This document shows positions 29,501 through 36,346 of a stretch of DNA of 64,000 nucleotides, one piece after another; position 1 is the stretch's first letter, and the number at the start of each line of letters is the position of its first letter. This DNA is from Culicoidibacter larvae (GTDB lineage Bacteria > Bacillota_I > Bacilli_A > Culicoidibacterales > Culicoidibacteraceae). Made by a program: the position numbers and the translations under genes. A model generated the notes under the pieces. It was not told the origin of the DNA and did not search any database. It worked only from the letters and a program-made list of their open reading frames with translations. The DNA lies in NCBI RefSeq assembly GCF_005771635.1, contig NZ_VBWP01000001.1:408683-472682 (forward strand), written 5' to 3'.

Positions 29501-31043
29501 TGAAACTGGGACAGCAACAGAAATTGCCCGAACAACAACGCAGACAATCAACGGTGTTATTGGCCGTTATGAATTTATGGGACTGGATAAGAATACAAAT
29601 GTGGATATTGTATTCTTAAATCCAACAACTGATGATTCAATGCGTTTTAGCTCAGTTGCTCTGGGTGGAAGTATGGCAGTGAGTTCAGCAACTTTTGATC
29701 ATGCAAAGGTGACAGCAATCGTGCCAAGCAGTACAGACTGTGAACGAATTCATGCCGGACTTATTACGCCTGTGACAATTGTCTTTGATGCTCAAGGTGG
29801 TGTTGCAAGTTCAGCGACAGTTAAGATATATCCAGGTGAGCAAGTTGCTAGTGCTCCGGTCGCGGTTAAGACCGGCCATACTTTTCATGATTGGTATGAT
29901 GCTGCGAGTGGCGGTAGCGTTGTAACGTTCCCGTATATTGCGGGAATCACTGATACTACTGTTTATGCTCAGTATGGCATTAATCAATATACGCTTAGTT
30001 ATGATGTTTTGACAAATGGTGGCGAAGGAACTGAGCCGGCAAGTGAACAAGTTGTATATGATAGTACAGCTACAAAGCCAGCGGATGCGGCTAAAACCGG
30101 ATACACGTTCACTGGTTGGTATGATGCTGATACTGGTGGCAATAAGTGGGATTTTGTTAACAACAAAATGCCAGCGGCAGATGTTCAATTATTCGCTCAG
30201 TTTACTATTAATAGTTATACAATGACGTTGCAAGCTGATGGTCAAACAACAACTCAAACAGTTGTTTACGACTCGCTGGCAATTGAACCGTCAATACCAA
30301 GTAAGCCGGGATATGCTTTTGATGGTTGGTTTGATGCAGCAAGTGGCGGAAACCAATGGAACTTTGCTAACAACAAAATGCCGGCAGCAGATGTTCAATT
30401 ATTTGCTCAGTTTACTGCTGAAAATCAGACAATCACTTTTGATGTTAATGGTGGGGACATTGCTACTCAACCGCTTGATATTATTCAGCCGACAGATACA
30501 GCTGTTGACTTAGATACGATTACAGAACCAGCCCGGTTTGGTTACAAATTCTTAGGTTGGGCGGATGTTAATGGCGTATGCTATAGTGGTCTATTGACAA
30601 TGCCGGCCGGAGGTCTTGAGTTAAAGGCGCAGTGGCAGGATTTAACTGCAACCGGAGTATGGCAGATTGACGCAGAGGATATTACAATTAATATAAATGA
30701 TTTGAAAGCATTTATTAAGAATGGTACTTTAGAGCAAGAAATATTAACTCGCAGTAATGCCAAAGCTTGGGATACTAGTGATAATGCGATTCTAACGCCA
30801 TTAACTGCTGAAACTAGTGAATTAATTGCTAAAGCCAGTGTTGGCACATATTCAGTAACTATCAGATATCAAGGTTCTAATCTGAATACAACTATTCAAG
30901 TTCGTGTTAGTGAAGCACCAGTTGTTGATGCCTTGCCGGTGACCGGTAGCACTAACTGGGTGCCGATGGGTATGTTCTTTATTGGATTGGCAATGTTGTT
31001 GATATATTTCCGTTCAAAAATGAATAAGCGTTATATGGATTAG
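26547..31043 (+). CDS. Giant LPVTG cell-wall-anchored adhesin with InlB-type repeats
   Basis: The ~1498-residue surface protein has a signal peptide (WKKVIATTGLAVLLMVCSV, cleavage near QVFA-TTA), a ~900-residue beta-rich N-terminal region and one SdrD/Cna-B-like domain (VVKGQVFNDSNRNGLMDSGE, ~965-1065). Four InlB B/Flg_new repeats follow (~1070-1380; motifs FHDWYD, FTGWYDADTGG, FDGWFDAASGG, FLGWAD), then an Ig-like domain shared with the accessory protein, and LPVTG with a hydrophobic helix and a basic tail. AGGGGG at 26531-26536 supports ATG 26547 over earlier starts. Sortase would link it to peptidoglycan. Binding partner unknown. It directly follows the sensor operon and is probably its target. 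Confidence 0.9.
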   Translation: MIYKWKKVIATTGLAVLLMVCSVNMQVFATTASNDNVESIENIKVEETGDTVINENGSSTDNQDAEPEPAQRLSGVNGSHVLSSAEFAKYNGIDLSGTTQLTTASNEIVNKDMTIAVNAAFGDVTSNGKKVTIELAKEFYFQSVPGLKKSGSNYVFDSATLPKNLQDFVTNISYTPNPKSASSWNGYGNAFSGTIIYEFTNQTADAALSFTVRLDTTYGVNNNSAFVVNDAVTVTSEKSATIIEQEKLEQLTVAQTVVPNYWRSITQTVYSDQLTSIRTNAGQFDASPRDFATARMEYYDIKFSYPKELDYITADGSLGQSSIQATVETSNAALNYVTLRYNNTKQLTGNITLTFNVNNASNHVAGHVYEIKTTEQVVKPYDQATFTRNQSQVLRLTVIDPFLNLAQTGAVNDGISLLNADSEHVNLGRIFIRNPQIDAVTGQIFKLTFDDVYMGVTSLRINAGSGKMYNIHGTTTDGRSFTIADISGSARNNITLADSDITPNAGEYIKTFVWTEEKINGNFRTEEGYRGNVFNVSSYSGVVLPSAVDGATAVSTLQLVSEESGEDIDTTANSVTLTHTYKANGRAQYEAGGLNATTLSGSTTKLSGSFAWDAQQAVTTFVSNIDGINFFLREADAFEFDIATFALVDSDGTQFSEAQNNVVISTFTDNSGKKVYRINIPDAHWYYPAKIAYSVNLTSKKSAGNYSVDMNKIIFAEPINGDIEVFMSHTRRGFAQYDIYDVSSLRSATQELIVERGVLTNLAQADFAGATSANLNSGAWTTYDYDSGETILDLNPSGIAMYKLSVINNSGQNVNGYKAIIPVPKAGENAGNDYQQQNFEWDVLLNKAIDTSTNNYAYTVSYATSYTNDFDSAVWKTWEQITDKTAIRSIRVVTTDAIPDGGVDEITFEIEMDSSTADAQAGGVNIYNALLYRSVLGTEGASKSEPVAIRLKTGVVKGQVFNDSNRNGLMDSGEVGRNGVIVIAYETGTATEIARTTTQTINGVIGRYEFMGLDKNTNVDIVFLNPTTDDSMRFSSVALGGSMAVSSATFDHAKVTAIVPSSTDCERIHAGLITPVTIVFDAQGGVASSATVKIYPGEQVASAPVAVKTGHTFHDWYDAASGGSVVTFPYIAGITDTTVYAQYGINQYTLSYDVLTNGGEGTEPASEQVVYDSTATKPADAAKTGYTFTGWYDADTGGNKWDFVNNKMPAADVQLFAQFTINSYTMTLQADGQTTTQTVVYDSLAIEPSIPSKPGYAFDGWFDAASGGNQWNFANNKMPAADVQLFAQFTAENQTITFDVNGGDIATQPLDIIQPTDTAVDLDTITEPARFGYKFLGWADVNGVCYSGLLTMPAGGLELKAQWQDLTATGVWQIDAEDITININDLKAFIKNGTLEQEILTRSNAKAWDTSDNAILTPLTAETSELIAKASVGTYSVTIRYQGSNLNTTIQVRVSEAPVVDALPVTGSTNWVPMGMFFIGLAMLLIYFRSKMNKRYMD
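30070..30420 (+). repeat. Tandem InlB-type repeats at DNA level
   Basis: Two repeat units, ending near 30208 and 30417, share almost identical DNA over about 50 nt (from AACAACAAAATGCC to GCTCAGTTTACT), 209 nt apart. This marks recent intragenic duplication and a site where copy number could change. Confidence 0.8.
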
Positions 31044-31053
31044 GAGAAATTTG

Positions 31054-31086
31054 AAAAGGAGACCGCCTTAAGCGGTCTCCTTTTTT
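31054..31086 (+). terminator. Terminator after the adhesin
   Basis: AAAGGAGACCGC / GCGGTCTCCTTT with a 5-nt loop and T-run. Confidence 0.95.
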
Positions 31087-31188
31087 AGGTTTTAAGAAGT
31101 ATTGAAACTGTCTTCTACTTTAAGTTTATCAAAGATTTTAACGCTTGTAAAGTTTGGTAGTTTTTTTGCGTGGAATGGTGTAATTAGC

Positions 31189-31216
31189 TTGCTTAACGTG
31201 TATCTTTTGGTATAAT
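31189..31216 (+). promoter_or_regulatory. Promoter of arr
   Basis: TTGCTT, 16 bp, TATAAT with an extended TGG before the -10. Confidence 0.65.
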
Positions 31217-31247
31217 GAATTTCTGATTATTGAAAGGATTGGTTGAT

Positions 31248-31676
31248 TTGAGTAATAAGATAGTTGAGTTGGAAACTTTGGATGCTGGGCCATTTTATCA
31301 TGGCACTAAGGCGGATTTGCAGCCGGGTGATTTGTTGGAACCAGGCTTCCGGTCGAATTATGGTGAGCAGCAGAAAGCTAACTTTATTTATATGACAGCT
31401 ACAATGGACGCGGCGGTTTGGGGCGCGGAACTCGCGATAGGCGATGGTCCGGGGCGGATTTTTCAGGTAGAGCCTACCGGGAGTTTTGAAGATGATCCGA
31501 ATTTGACGGATCAGAAATTCCCTGGAAATCCGACGCGTTCGTATCGAACAAAGTTCCCGTTGAAGGTTGTTGCTGAAGTCGTAGACTGGGAAGGGCACGC
31601 ACCGGAGGTGCTGCAACAGATGCTTGATCACTTGGAGGAGCTTAAGCGACAAGGTGTGGAAGCGATTAATGAATAA
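31248..31676 (+). CDS. arr: Arr-type NAD+-rifampin ADP-ribosyltransferase
   Basis: Arr enzymes inactivate rifampin by transferring ADP-ribose from NAD+ to a hydroxyl on the ansa bridge. The protein shows the family landmarks in order: FYHGTKADLQPGDLLEPGF, IYMTATMDAAVWGAELA, GRIFQVEPTGSFEDDPNL, KFPGNPTRSYR and VDWEGHAPEVLQ. Its 142 residues are normal length and no key segment is missing. TTG 31248 has AAAGGA 9 nt upstream; TTG 31239 or 31230 are alternatives. It is a single gene between terminators without mobile-element signatures, so it looks like a resident chromosomal copy. Confidence 0.92.
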   Translation: MSNKIVELETLDAGPFYHGTKADLQPGDLLEPGFRSNYGEQQKANFIYMTATMDAAVWGAELAIGDGPGRIFQVEPTGSFEDDPNLTDQKFPGNPTRSYRTKFPLKVVAEVVDWEGHAPEVLQQMLDHLEELKRQGVEAINE

Positions 31677-31686
31677 AAATATTTTT

Positions 31687-31711
31687 AAAACGTCCTTAGG
31701 GGCGTTTTTTT
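31687..31711 (+). terminator. Terminator after arr
   Basis: AAAACGTCC / GGGCGTTTT (one wobble), TTAG loop, then T7. Confidence 0.9.
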
Positions 31712-31743
31712 GATGGTGAATAACAGTATAATGGTAGAGCTTT

Positions 31744-31776
31744 TTGCAAACTGTACTGGTACAATTATAAGTACAG
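31744..31776 (+). promoter_or_regulatory. Promoter with inverted-repeat operator before the MocR gene
   Basis: TTGCAA (31744-31749), 16 bp, TATAAG (31766-31771). CTGTAC (31751-31756) and GTACAG (31771-31776) form inverted half-sites over the spacer and the end of the -10, which suggests autoregulation by the MocR protein. A further TATAAT lies at 31727-31732. Confidence 0.55.
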
Positions 31777-31839
31777 GGGATATATTATATAACAACATAG
31801 TAATACAATGATGGTAGATAAACGTTTGGAGAGATGGCT

Positions 31840-33195
31840 ATGAAGTTATATGAGCGTATTTATCGGGATTTGAGGAAAGATATTGTTGATAAACGATTGA
31901 AACAGGGGGAGCGACTACCGTCAATTATTGCTTTGGCGAAAAAATATGACTGCAGTAAGGGGACAGTTATTAAGGCACTGGAGTTATTGTTGTCGCAGCA
32001 TGTTATTTTTTCTAAGCCGCAGAGCGGTTACTATGTGGCTGATAATTTTCTTAGACAGCAGCATGAGAGTGAGAGTATTTATTTAGATACTGCCAATCCA
32101 TTGATTGATTCTTTTGAGATTTTTGATATCAAGCATTGTTTGAATTTAGCAGTCGAATTATATGCTAAATATGCCATTGATGAGTCAGTGCGTTTAAAGT
32201 CTTTACATCCGGTTTTGCAGCAGCAGCTGGCTGCCGATGGCGTGTATACTAAGCTGGAAAATATTCATTTGGTGCAGGGAATTACCCAGATGCTGGTGTT
32301 GTTTACTGAGGCGCCTTTTCCAAATGGTAAAAAAACGATCTTGGTTGAGGAGCCGAGTTATTCGCATTATATTCGGTTTTTAAAGCTGAGCGATGTGCCG
32401 GTATTAACGATTGCTCGTGATGAAAATGGTGTTGATTTGAAGCAACTGGAACATTACTTTAAGCATGAGGATATTAAGTTTTTTTATACGACACCAAGAA
32501 ATCATAATCCCTTAGGAACAAGTTATAGTTATAAGCAGCGGAAGAAAATTATGGAGCTGGCTTTGCGCTATGATGTTTACATTATTGAGGATGATTATTT
32601 TGGTGGTACCCACAAATTACCGCAGTATGTACCAATGTATTATTTTTCGTACCAGAAAAATTGTATTTATTTACGTAGTAATACAAAAGTGTTTCCGCTC
32701 ATCCGAATCGGGTTAGTGGTTATTCCTGATGACTTCAAGAAGACTTTTGAAGAGATTGCCGGGCGACGAACGTCGCATTATTCGTATTACATCCCGTCGC
32801 TTATTTCGCAGGCAACATGGGAGGCGTATATCAGCTCGGCGATATACGAGAAGCATATTGTTCAAAAGACAAAGCAAATTGATGAGAAATTACAAGCTGT
32901 TTCAGCGGTGACCGCTGACTGGGACAATAAGTTGGTAAAAGTAATCGGCGCAGAGTCCGGCTATTACTTTACCTTGCGGATTCATCCTGAAATAAAAGTG
33001 AAAACCGTTATTGAAAATTTGAAGAAAAAAGATATTCATATTGCTTCCAATGAGCAGGCTTATTATCATCAAGATCATTATGATAATAGTGTTAGGGTAA
33101 GTGTTTCGCGAGTTTCTTTGGAACAGTTGCAGCAGGCGCTTCGCTATATATATCAAGAGGTTGAGCACTTAGCGGGAAGAACTATACCAGTATAA
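31840..33195 (+). CDS. MocR-type GntR/aminotransferase-like transcriptional regulator
   Basis: The 451-residue protein has a GntR winged helix (~1-70: YERIYRDLRKDIVDKRLKQG, LAKKYDCSKGTVIKALELL) fused to a fold-type I aminotransferase domain (~85-450). In that domain an EDDYFGG segment and a lysine (~283, in SNTKVFPLIRIG) sit at the PLP-binding place, so the cofactor pocket seems intact. MocR proteins use PLP or an amino compound as effector. ATG 31834 abuts the GGAGAG site, so ATG 31840 is preferred. It is followed in the same direction by a PTS permease and a ChbG deacetylase, suggesting control of amino-sugar use. Confidence 0.85.
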   Translation: MKLYERIYRDLRKDIVDKRLKQGERLPSIIALAKKYDCSKGTVIKALELLLSQHVIFSKPQSGYYVADNFLRQQHESESIYLDTANPLIDSFEIFDIKHCLNLAVELYAKYAIDESVRLKSLHPVLQQQLAADGVYTKLENIHLVQGITQMLVLFTEAPFPNGKKTILVEEPSYSHYIRFLKLSDVPVLTIARDENGVDLKQLEHYFKHEDIKFFYTTPRNHNPLGTSYSYKQRKKIMELALRYDVYIIEDDYFGGTHKLPQYVPMYYFSYQKNCIYLRSNTKVFPLIRIGLVVIPDDFKKTFEEIAGRRTSHYSYYIPSLISQATWEAYISSAIYEKHIVQKTKQIDEKLQAVSAVTADWDNKLVKVIGAESGYYFTLRIHPEIKVKTVIENLKKKDIHIASNEQAYYHQDHYDNSVRVSVSRVSLEQLQQALRYIYQEVEHLAGRTIPV

Positions 33196-33211
33196 TTGAC
33201 AATTCAGATTA

Positions 33212-33239
33212 TTGTAAATTGCTCCGATTATTCTATGAT
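33212..33239 (+). promoter_or_regulatory. Promoter of the PTS IIC-chbG unit
   Basis: TTGTAA, 16 bp, TATGAT. A start near 33246 would place the structured leader at the very 5' end of the transcript. Confidence 0.5.
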
Positions 33240-33248
33240 TGAAGTATA

Positions 33249-33330
33249 CAGTATTAGGAAAAATGAATATTGAGATATGGGCAACGGAGGCAATGAACGG
33301 CAGCGATGTTCGTGAGATTCATTAATACTG
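33249..33330 (+). promoter_or_regulatory. Structured 5' leader of the PTS IIC gene
   Basis: CAGTATT (33249-33255) and AATGAAT (33262-33268), with a 6-nt bulge between them, pair with ATTCATT (33317-33323) and AATACTG (33324-33330). This gives a 14-bp closing stem around ~48 nt that contain a further ATGAAC / GTTCGT stem (with a wobble). AAAGGAGG, the ribosome binding site, starts right after. I do not recognise a named riboswitch class; it could also be a protein or sRNA target. Confidence 0.5.
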
Positions 33331-33352
33331 ACAAAGGAGGTAAAGTTCGATT

Positions 33353-34687
33353 ATGAAAAAATTTTTCGACTTAATGGAAAGAGTTTTGATGCCGATTGCA
33401 GCAAAAATAGGTGGGCAACGGCACATGGCAGCAATTCGTGATGCATTCTCTACATTGATGGCGCCATTAATTATTGGTTCATTGGCGGTATTGGTAAATA
33501 CTTTTCCGGTACCAGGATTCCAAGAATTCATGACGGCAACCTTTGGTGAAGTTTGGATGCTTCCGGGTGTTCTGATTCAGAACATGACTATGGGTATTCT
33601 TGGTTTATTAGTTGCCTTGTCATTAGGGTATCATCTTGGGCGCAGCTATAAGTTAGATGGTTTTACATCTTCATTTATGGCGGCAATTACTTTCTTAATT
33701 TTATCTGCAATGACTGAAGATCGTTCAGCAATCTTGTTCAACTGGATTGGTGCAAAGGGATTATTCTTGGCAATGATTTCCAGTATTCTGGCTATTGAGG
33801 TATTCCGCTTTATTGTTTCGCGTGGCTGGACTATCAAAATGCCTGAGGGGGTTCCGCCAGCAGTTTCTAAAGGGTTTATCGCTTTAGTGCCGGCAATTGT
33901 TATCTTTACTGCTGCAGGACTTATAGCAGCAGTGGCATTTAGTTTAACTGGCGGTTTATCAGTGGCTGAGTTGATGTATAAGACACTTCAGGCACCATTC
34001 CAGGAAATGAGTAATTCACTAATTTCAGTTTGTTTGCTTATGTTTGCTCGTGGTTTCTTATGGTTCTTCGGTATTCATGGTACCAATGTTTTGAGTGGCT
34101 TGACTAATAGTATGTTGTTACCGAACATGGAAGCAAACATTGCCGCTTTTGCAGCGGGCAATCCAATTCCGAATATTGCTACTACCTCATTTACTGATGC
34201 TTTTGTTAGTATGGGTGGTACCGGTGTAGGGTTAGCATTAATTATTGCAATTTTAATTGCCAGTAAAAATAAGGCTTCGCGAGATTTGGCTATTGGTTCA
34301 ACACCAGGTGGTTTGTTTAATATCAATGAGCCAATTATGTATGGGATGCCGGTAGTTTTAAATCCAATGCTGCTTATTCCGTTCTTATTGACACCGGTGC
34401 TGTGTGTCATTATTGCTTGGATAGCGACTGAGATTGGTTTGGTACCAAGAACGGTAGCAATGATACCGTGGAACATGCCAATTATTATTGGTGGCTTCTT
34501 GGCGACTGGTGGCAGTATTAGTGGTGCTATTCTGCAAGTTGTCAATATTGCCGTATCAGTATTAGTATACATTCCGTTTGTCAAATTGAATGATAGAGTA
34601 GCTGTTAAAGAAATGGCAGATGCAGAAGCTAAAACTGAAGCAGAAAATGCGGCAGTTGAGAATACTGTACAAGCAAATGCAGAGTAA
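33353..34687 (+). CDS. PTS EIIC, lactose/cellobiose/chitobiose type
   Basis: The 444-residue permease has ~10 membrane helices. It shows the CelB-type landmarks MERVLMPIAAKIGGQRHMAA at the N-terminus, FFGIHGTNVLSG in the middle and TPGGLFNINEPIMYG...VLNP towards the end, plus a polar A/E-rich tail. It moves and presents a disaccharide or amino-sugar oligomer for phosphorylation by IIB, but no IIA or IIB gene is adjacent, so it must borrow them. The following ChbG deacetylase points to an N-acetylated sugar such as diacetylchitobiose. The binding site AAAGGAGG lies right behind a stable leader structure. Confidence 0.88.
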   Translation: MKKFFDLMERVLMPIAAKIGGQRHMAAIRDAFSTLMAPLIIGSLAVLVNTFPVPGFQEFMTATFGEVWMLPGVLIQNMTMGILGLLVALSLGYHLGRSYKLDGFTSSFMAAITFLILSAMTEDRSAILFNWIGAKGLFLAMISSILAIEVFRFIVSRGWTIKMPEGVPPAVSKGFIALVPAIVIFTAAGLIAAVAFSLTGGLSVAELMYKTLQAPFQEMSNSLISVCLLMFARGFLWFFGIHGTNVLSGLTNSMLLPNMEANIAAFAAGNPIPNIATTSFTDAFVSMGGTGVGLALIIAILIASKNKASRDLAIGSTPGGLFNINEPIMYGMPVVLNPMLLIPFLLTPVLCVIIAWIATEIGLVPRTVAMIPWNMPIIIGGFLATGGSISGAILQVVNIAVSVLVYIPFVKLNDRVAVKEMADAEAKTEAENAAVENTVQANAE

Positions 34688-34746
34688 GCAGAAACGGTTT
34701 TATAATGAGTAACCGTTTGGAATCACATTAGGAAGAAGGACAGCAT

Positions 34747-35532
34747 ATGAATGTTAAAAAACTAATTATTAATGCCGATGATTTTGGTTATACACCGGCT
34801 GTAACACAAGGGATTATCGAGGCGCATAAAAATGGTGTAGTAACGTCTACCACCGCATTGACAGTCTCAGAGTTTTTTTTACCGGCAATGGAGATTGCGA
34901 CAATTTGTGCACCAACATTACCGATAGGTGTTCACTTAACCCTAACTTTAAATAAGGGAAAACCTATTTTACCGCTTCATCTAATCTCCTCTTTAGTAGA
35001 TGAAGAAGGGTGTTTTTGGAATCAGAATACATTTGTAGATAAAGTCAATATTGATGAAGTCTACTTAGAATGGGATGCACAGATTGTCCAATTCTTCAAA
35101 AGCGGGAAGCGACCGGATCATATTGATTCACATCATAATGTTCATGGTAAAAATGAGCAACTGTTTCGGGTAGCAGCAAAACTTGCTGATAAATATAACT
35201 TGCCGCTCAGAAATCCTTCGCGAAGTCCGGAAACAGCATTTCTGAATGATTTAGACTTGCCGGTTCGGACGCCGGACAAAATACTGCCGCAATTCTATGG
35301 AGCCGGGGCAACATTTGAAAATCTTGAGGTTATTCTTGATGGCATTGCCGCAAGCAATGATGAGTTGTTTGAAATCAATGCCCATCCAGCCTTTGTAGAC
35401 CATCATCTGTTGGCAGTATCAAGTTATGCTTATGAGCGAGTTCATGAACTCGATATTCTAACATCACCTGAAGCAAAGGCTGCAATAGAAAAAAGAGAGA
35501 TAGTGCTGACGAACTATGAAGTTCTTAAGTAG
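34747..35532 (+). CDS. chbG: ChbG/YdjC-family carbohydrate deacetylase
   Basis: ChbG removes one acetyl group from chitooligosaccharide phosphates so that they can be hydrolysed. The 261-residue protein has the metal-site signatures IINADDFGYT (residues ~7-16), GVHLTLT and DHIDSHHNVHG, and a late NAHPAFVD. It is 60 nt downstream of the EIIC gene, so imported and phosphorylated N-acetylated sugars are the likely substrate. No phospho-glycosidase accompanies it. The next gene starts within its last 17 nt. Confidence 0.88.
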   Translation: MNVKKLIINADDFGYTPAVTQGIIEAHKNGVVTSTTALTVSEFFLPAMEIATICAPTLPIGVHLTLTLNKGKPILPLHLISSLVDEEGCFWNQNTFVDKVNIDEVYLEWDAQIVQFFKSGKRPDHIDSHHNVHGKNEQLFRVAAKLADKYNLPLRNPSRSPETAFLNDLDLPVRTPDKILPQFYGAGATFENLEVILDGIAASNDELFEINAHPAFVDHHLLAVSSYAYERVHELDILTSPEAKAAIEKREIVLTNYEVLK

Positions 35533-36214
35533 CAACTCTTCAAAAGCAACATTTATAACCTGTCTTTCAACATTTATTCTAGGCTATATTAATGCATACT
35601 CATTGCTTTTTGAAAACAGTAGTCTGGTAAGTCCGCAAACCGGCAATCTAGTCAACCTGGGAATCAAGTTATCACAAGGTTTTAGTGCCGGATTACTTAC
35701 CAATCTTATGATTTTCAGCGGTTTCGGTATTGGTTGCTTTCTAGCCCCTTGGCTGCTTAGTAAAGTGAAGAACAAACAAATAGAATTTTTTCTGACATGG
35801 ACCGTTTTCGTTGCTCCAATATGGATTAACCTATTGTTCATCAATACAATAACACCATTATTCAGTATATTGTTGCTCAGTTTTGTATCTGGTGTAGGGC
35901 TATGTTTCTTCAGAAAAATCAATCAGCTTGATCTCAATAATAATATTATGACCGGAAATCTCAAAAACATGTATGCCGCATTATTTGAGGTCACAATTTT
36001 AAAAAAAGTAGAGAAGTATAAAACTATTCTTGAATATGCTCTTATTATCTTCTTATTTTTTATCGGAACATTTATTGCCGGACTGCTTTCTTCGTACGGA
36101 GCATTCGTCACTCTGGTCATTATTGTAGGATTAAGTTTAGTACCGTATCTCTTCAATCTAAAAGCGCTAGTAAGTTTATTCAAGCAACGCAAAGATGTGA
36201 ATAATATTGTATAG
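35516..36214 (+). CDS. YoaK-like DUF1275 membrane protein
   Basis: The 232-residue protein has about six membrane helices and the DUF1275 landmark: an N-terminal helix with GYINAYSL followed by SPQTGNLVNLGI, and a second copy-like MTGNLKNM near residue 145. Function is unknown. It overlaps chbG by 17 nt and so is coupled to the PTS/deacetylase unit, but a direct link with sugar use is only suggested by position. Confidence 0.8.
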   Translation: MKFLSSNSSKATFITCLSTFILGYINAYSLLFENSSLVSPQTGNLVNLGIKLSQGFSAGLLTNLMIFSGFGIGCFLAPWLLSKVKNKQIEFFLTWTVFVAPIWINLLFINTITPLFSILLLSFVSGVGLCFFRKINQLDLNNNIMTGNLKNMYAALFEVTILKKVEKYKTILEYALIIFLFFIGTFIAGLLSSYGAFVTLVIIVGLSLVPYLFNLKALVSLFKQRKDVNNIV

Positions 36215-36224
36215 GTAGAATTTT

Positions 36225-36257
36225 AAAAAGCGGTTTGCCAGTGGCAAACCGCTTTTT
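36225..36257 (+). terminator. Terminator of the PTS-chbG unit
   Basis: The 15-bp perfect stem AAAAAGCGGTTTGCC / GGCAAACCGCTTTTT has an AGT loop. Confidence 0.95.
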
Positions 36258-36270
36258 CCCTTTTCTCCCC

Positions 36271-36299
36271 TTGAATAAAACCAGCTAAAATGATATAAT
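36271..36299 (+). promoter_or_regulatory. Promoter of the formate/nitrite channel gene
   Basis: TTGAAT, 17 bp, TATAAT with extended TGa. Confidence 0.8.
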
Positions 36300-36346
36300 T
36301 TATCGGTTAATATAGGAAATGTTTTATTTTAGGGAGGCGCATGTAA

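Noticed and set aside
30070..30420. CRISPR-like direct repeats
   Set aside because: The repeats encode protein repeats in frame within the adhesin and lack uniform repeat/spacer lengths; no cas genes are present.
33270..33330. Guanidine-II (mini-ykkC) riboswitch in the PTS leader because ACGG occurs twice
   Set aside because: The bases flanking each ACGG do not form the two required hairpins, so only a generic structured leader is claimed.
34075..34584. 169-residue open frame on the minus strand inside the PTS IIC gene
   Set aside because: It lies wholly within a well-supported membrane protein gene, and its composition (I/P/K/N-rich) is what an antisense frame of such a gene gives; no ribosome site or family pattern.
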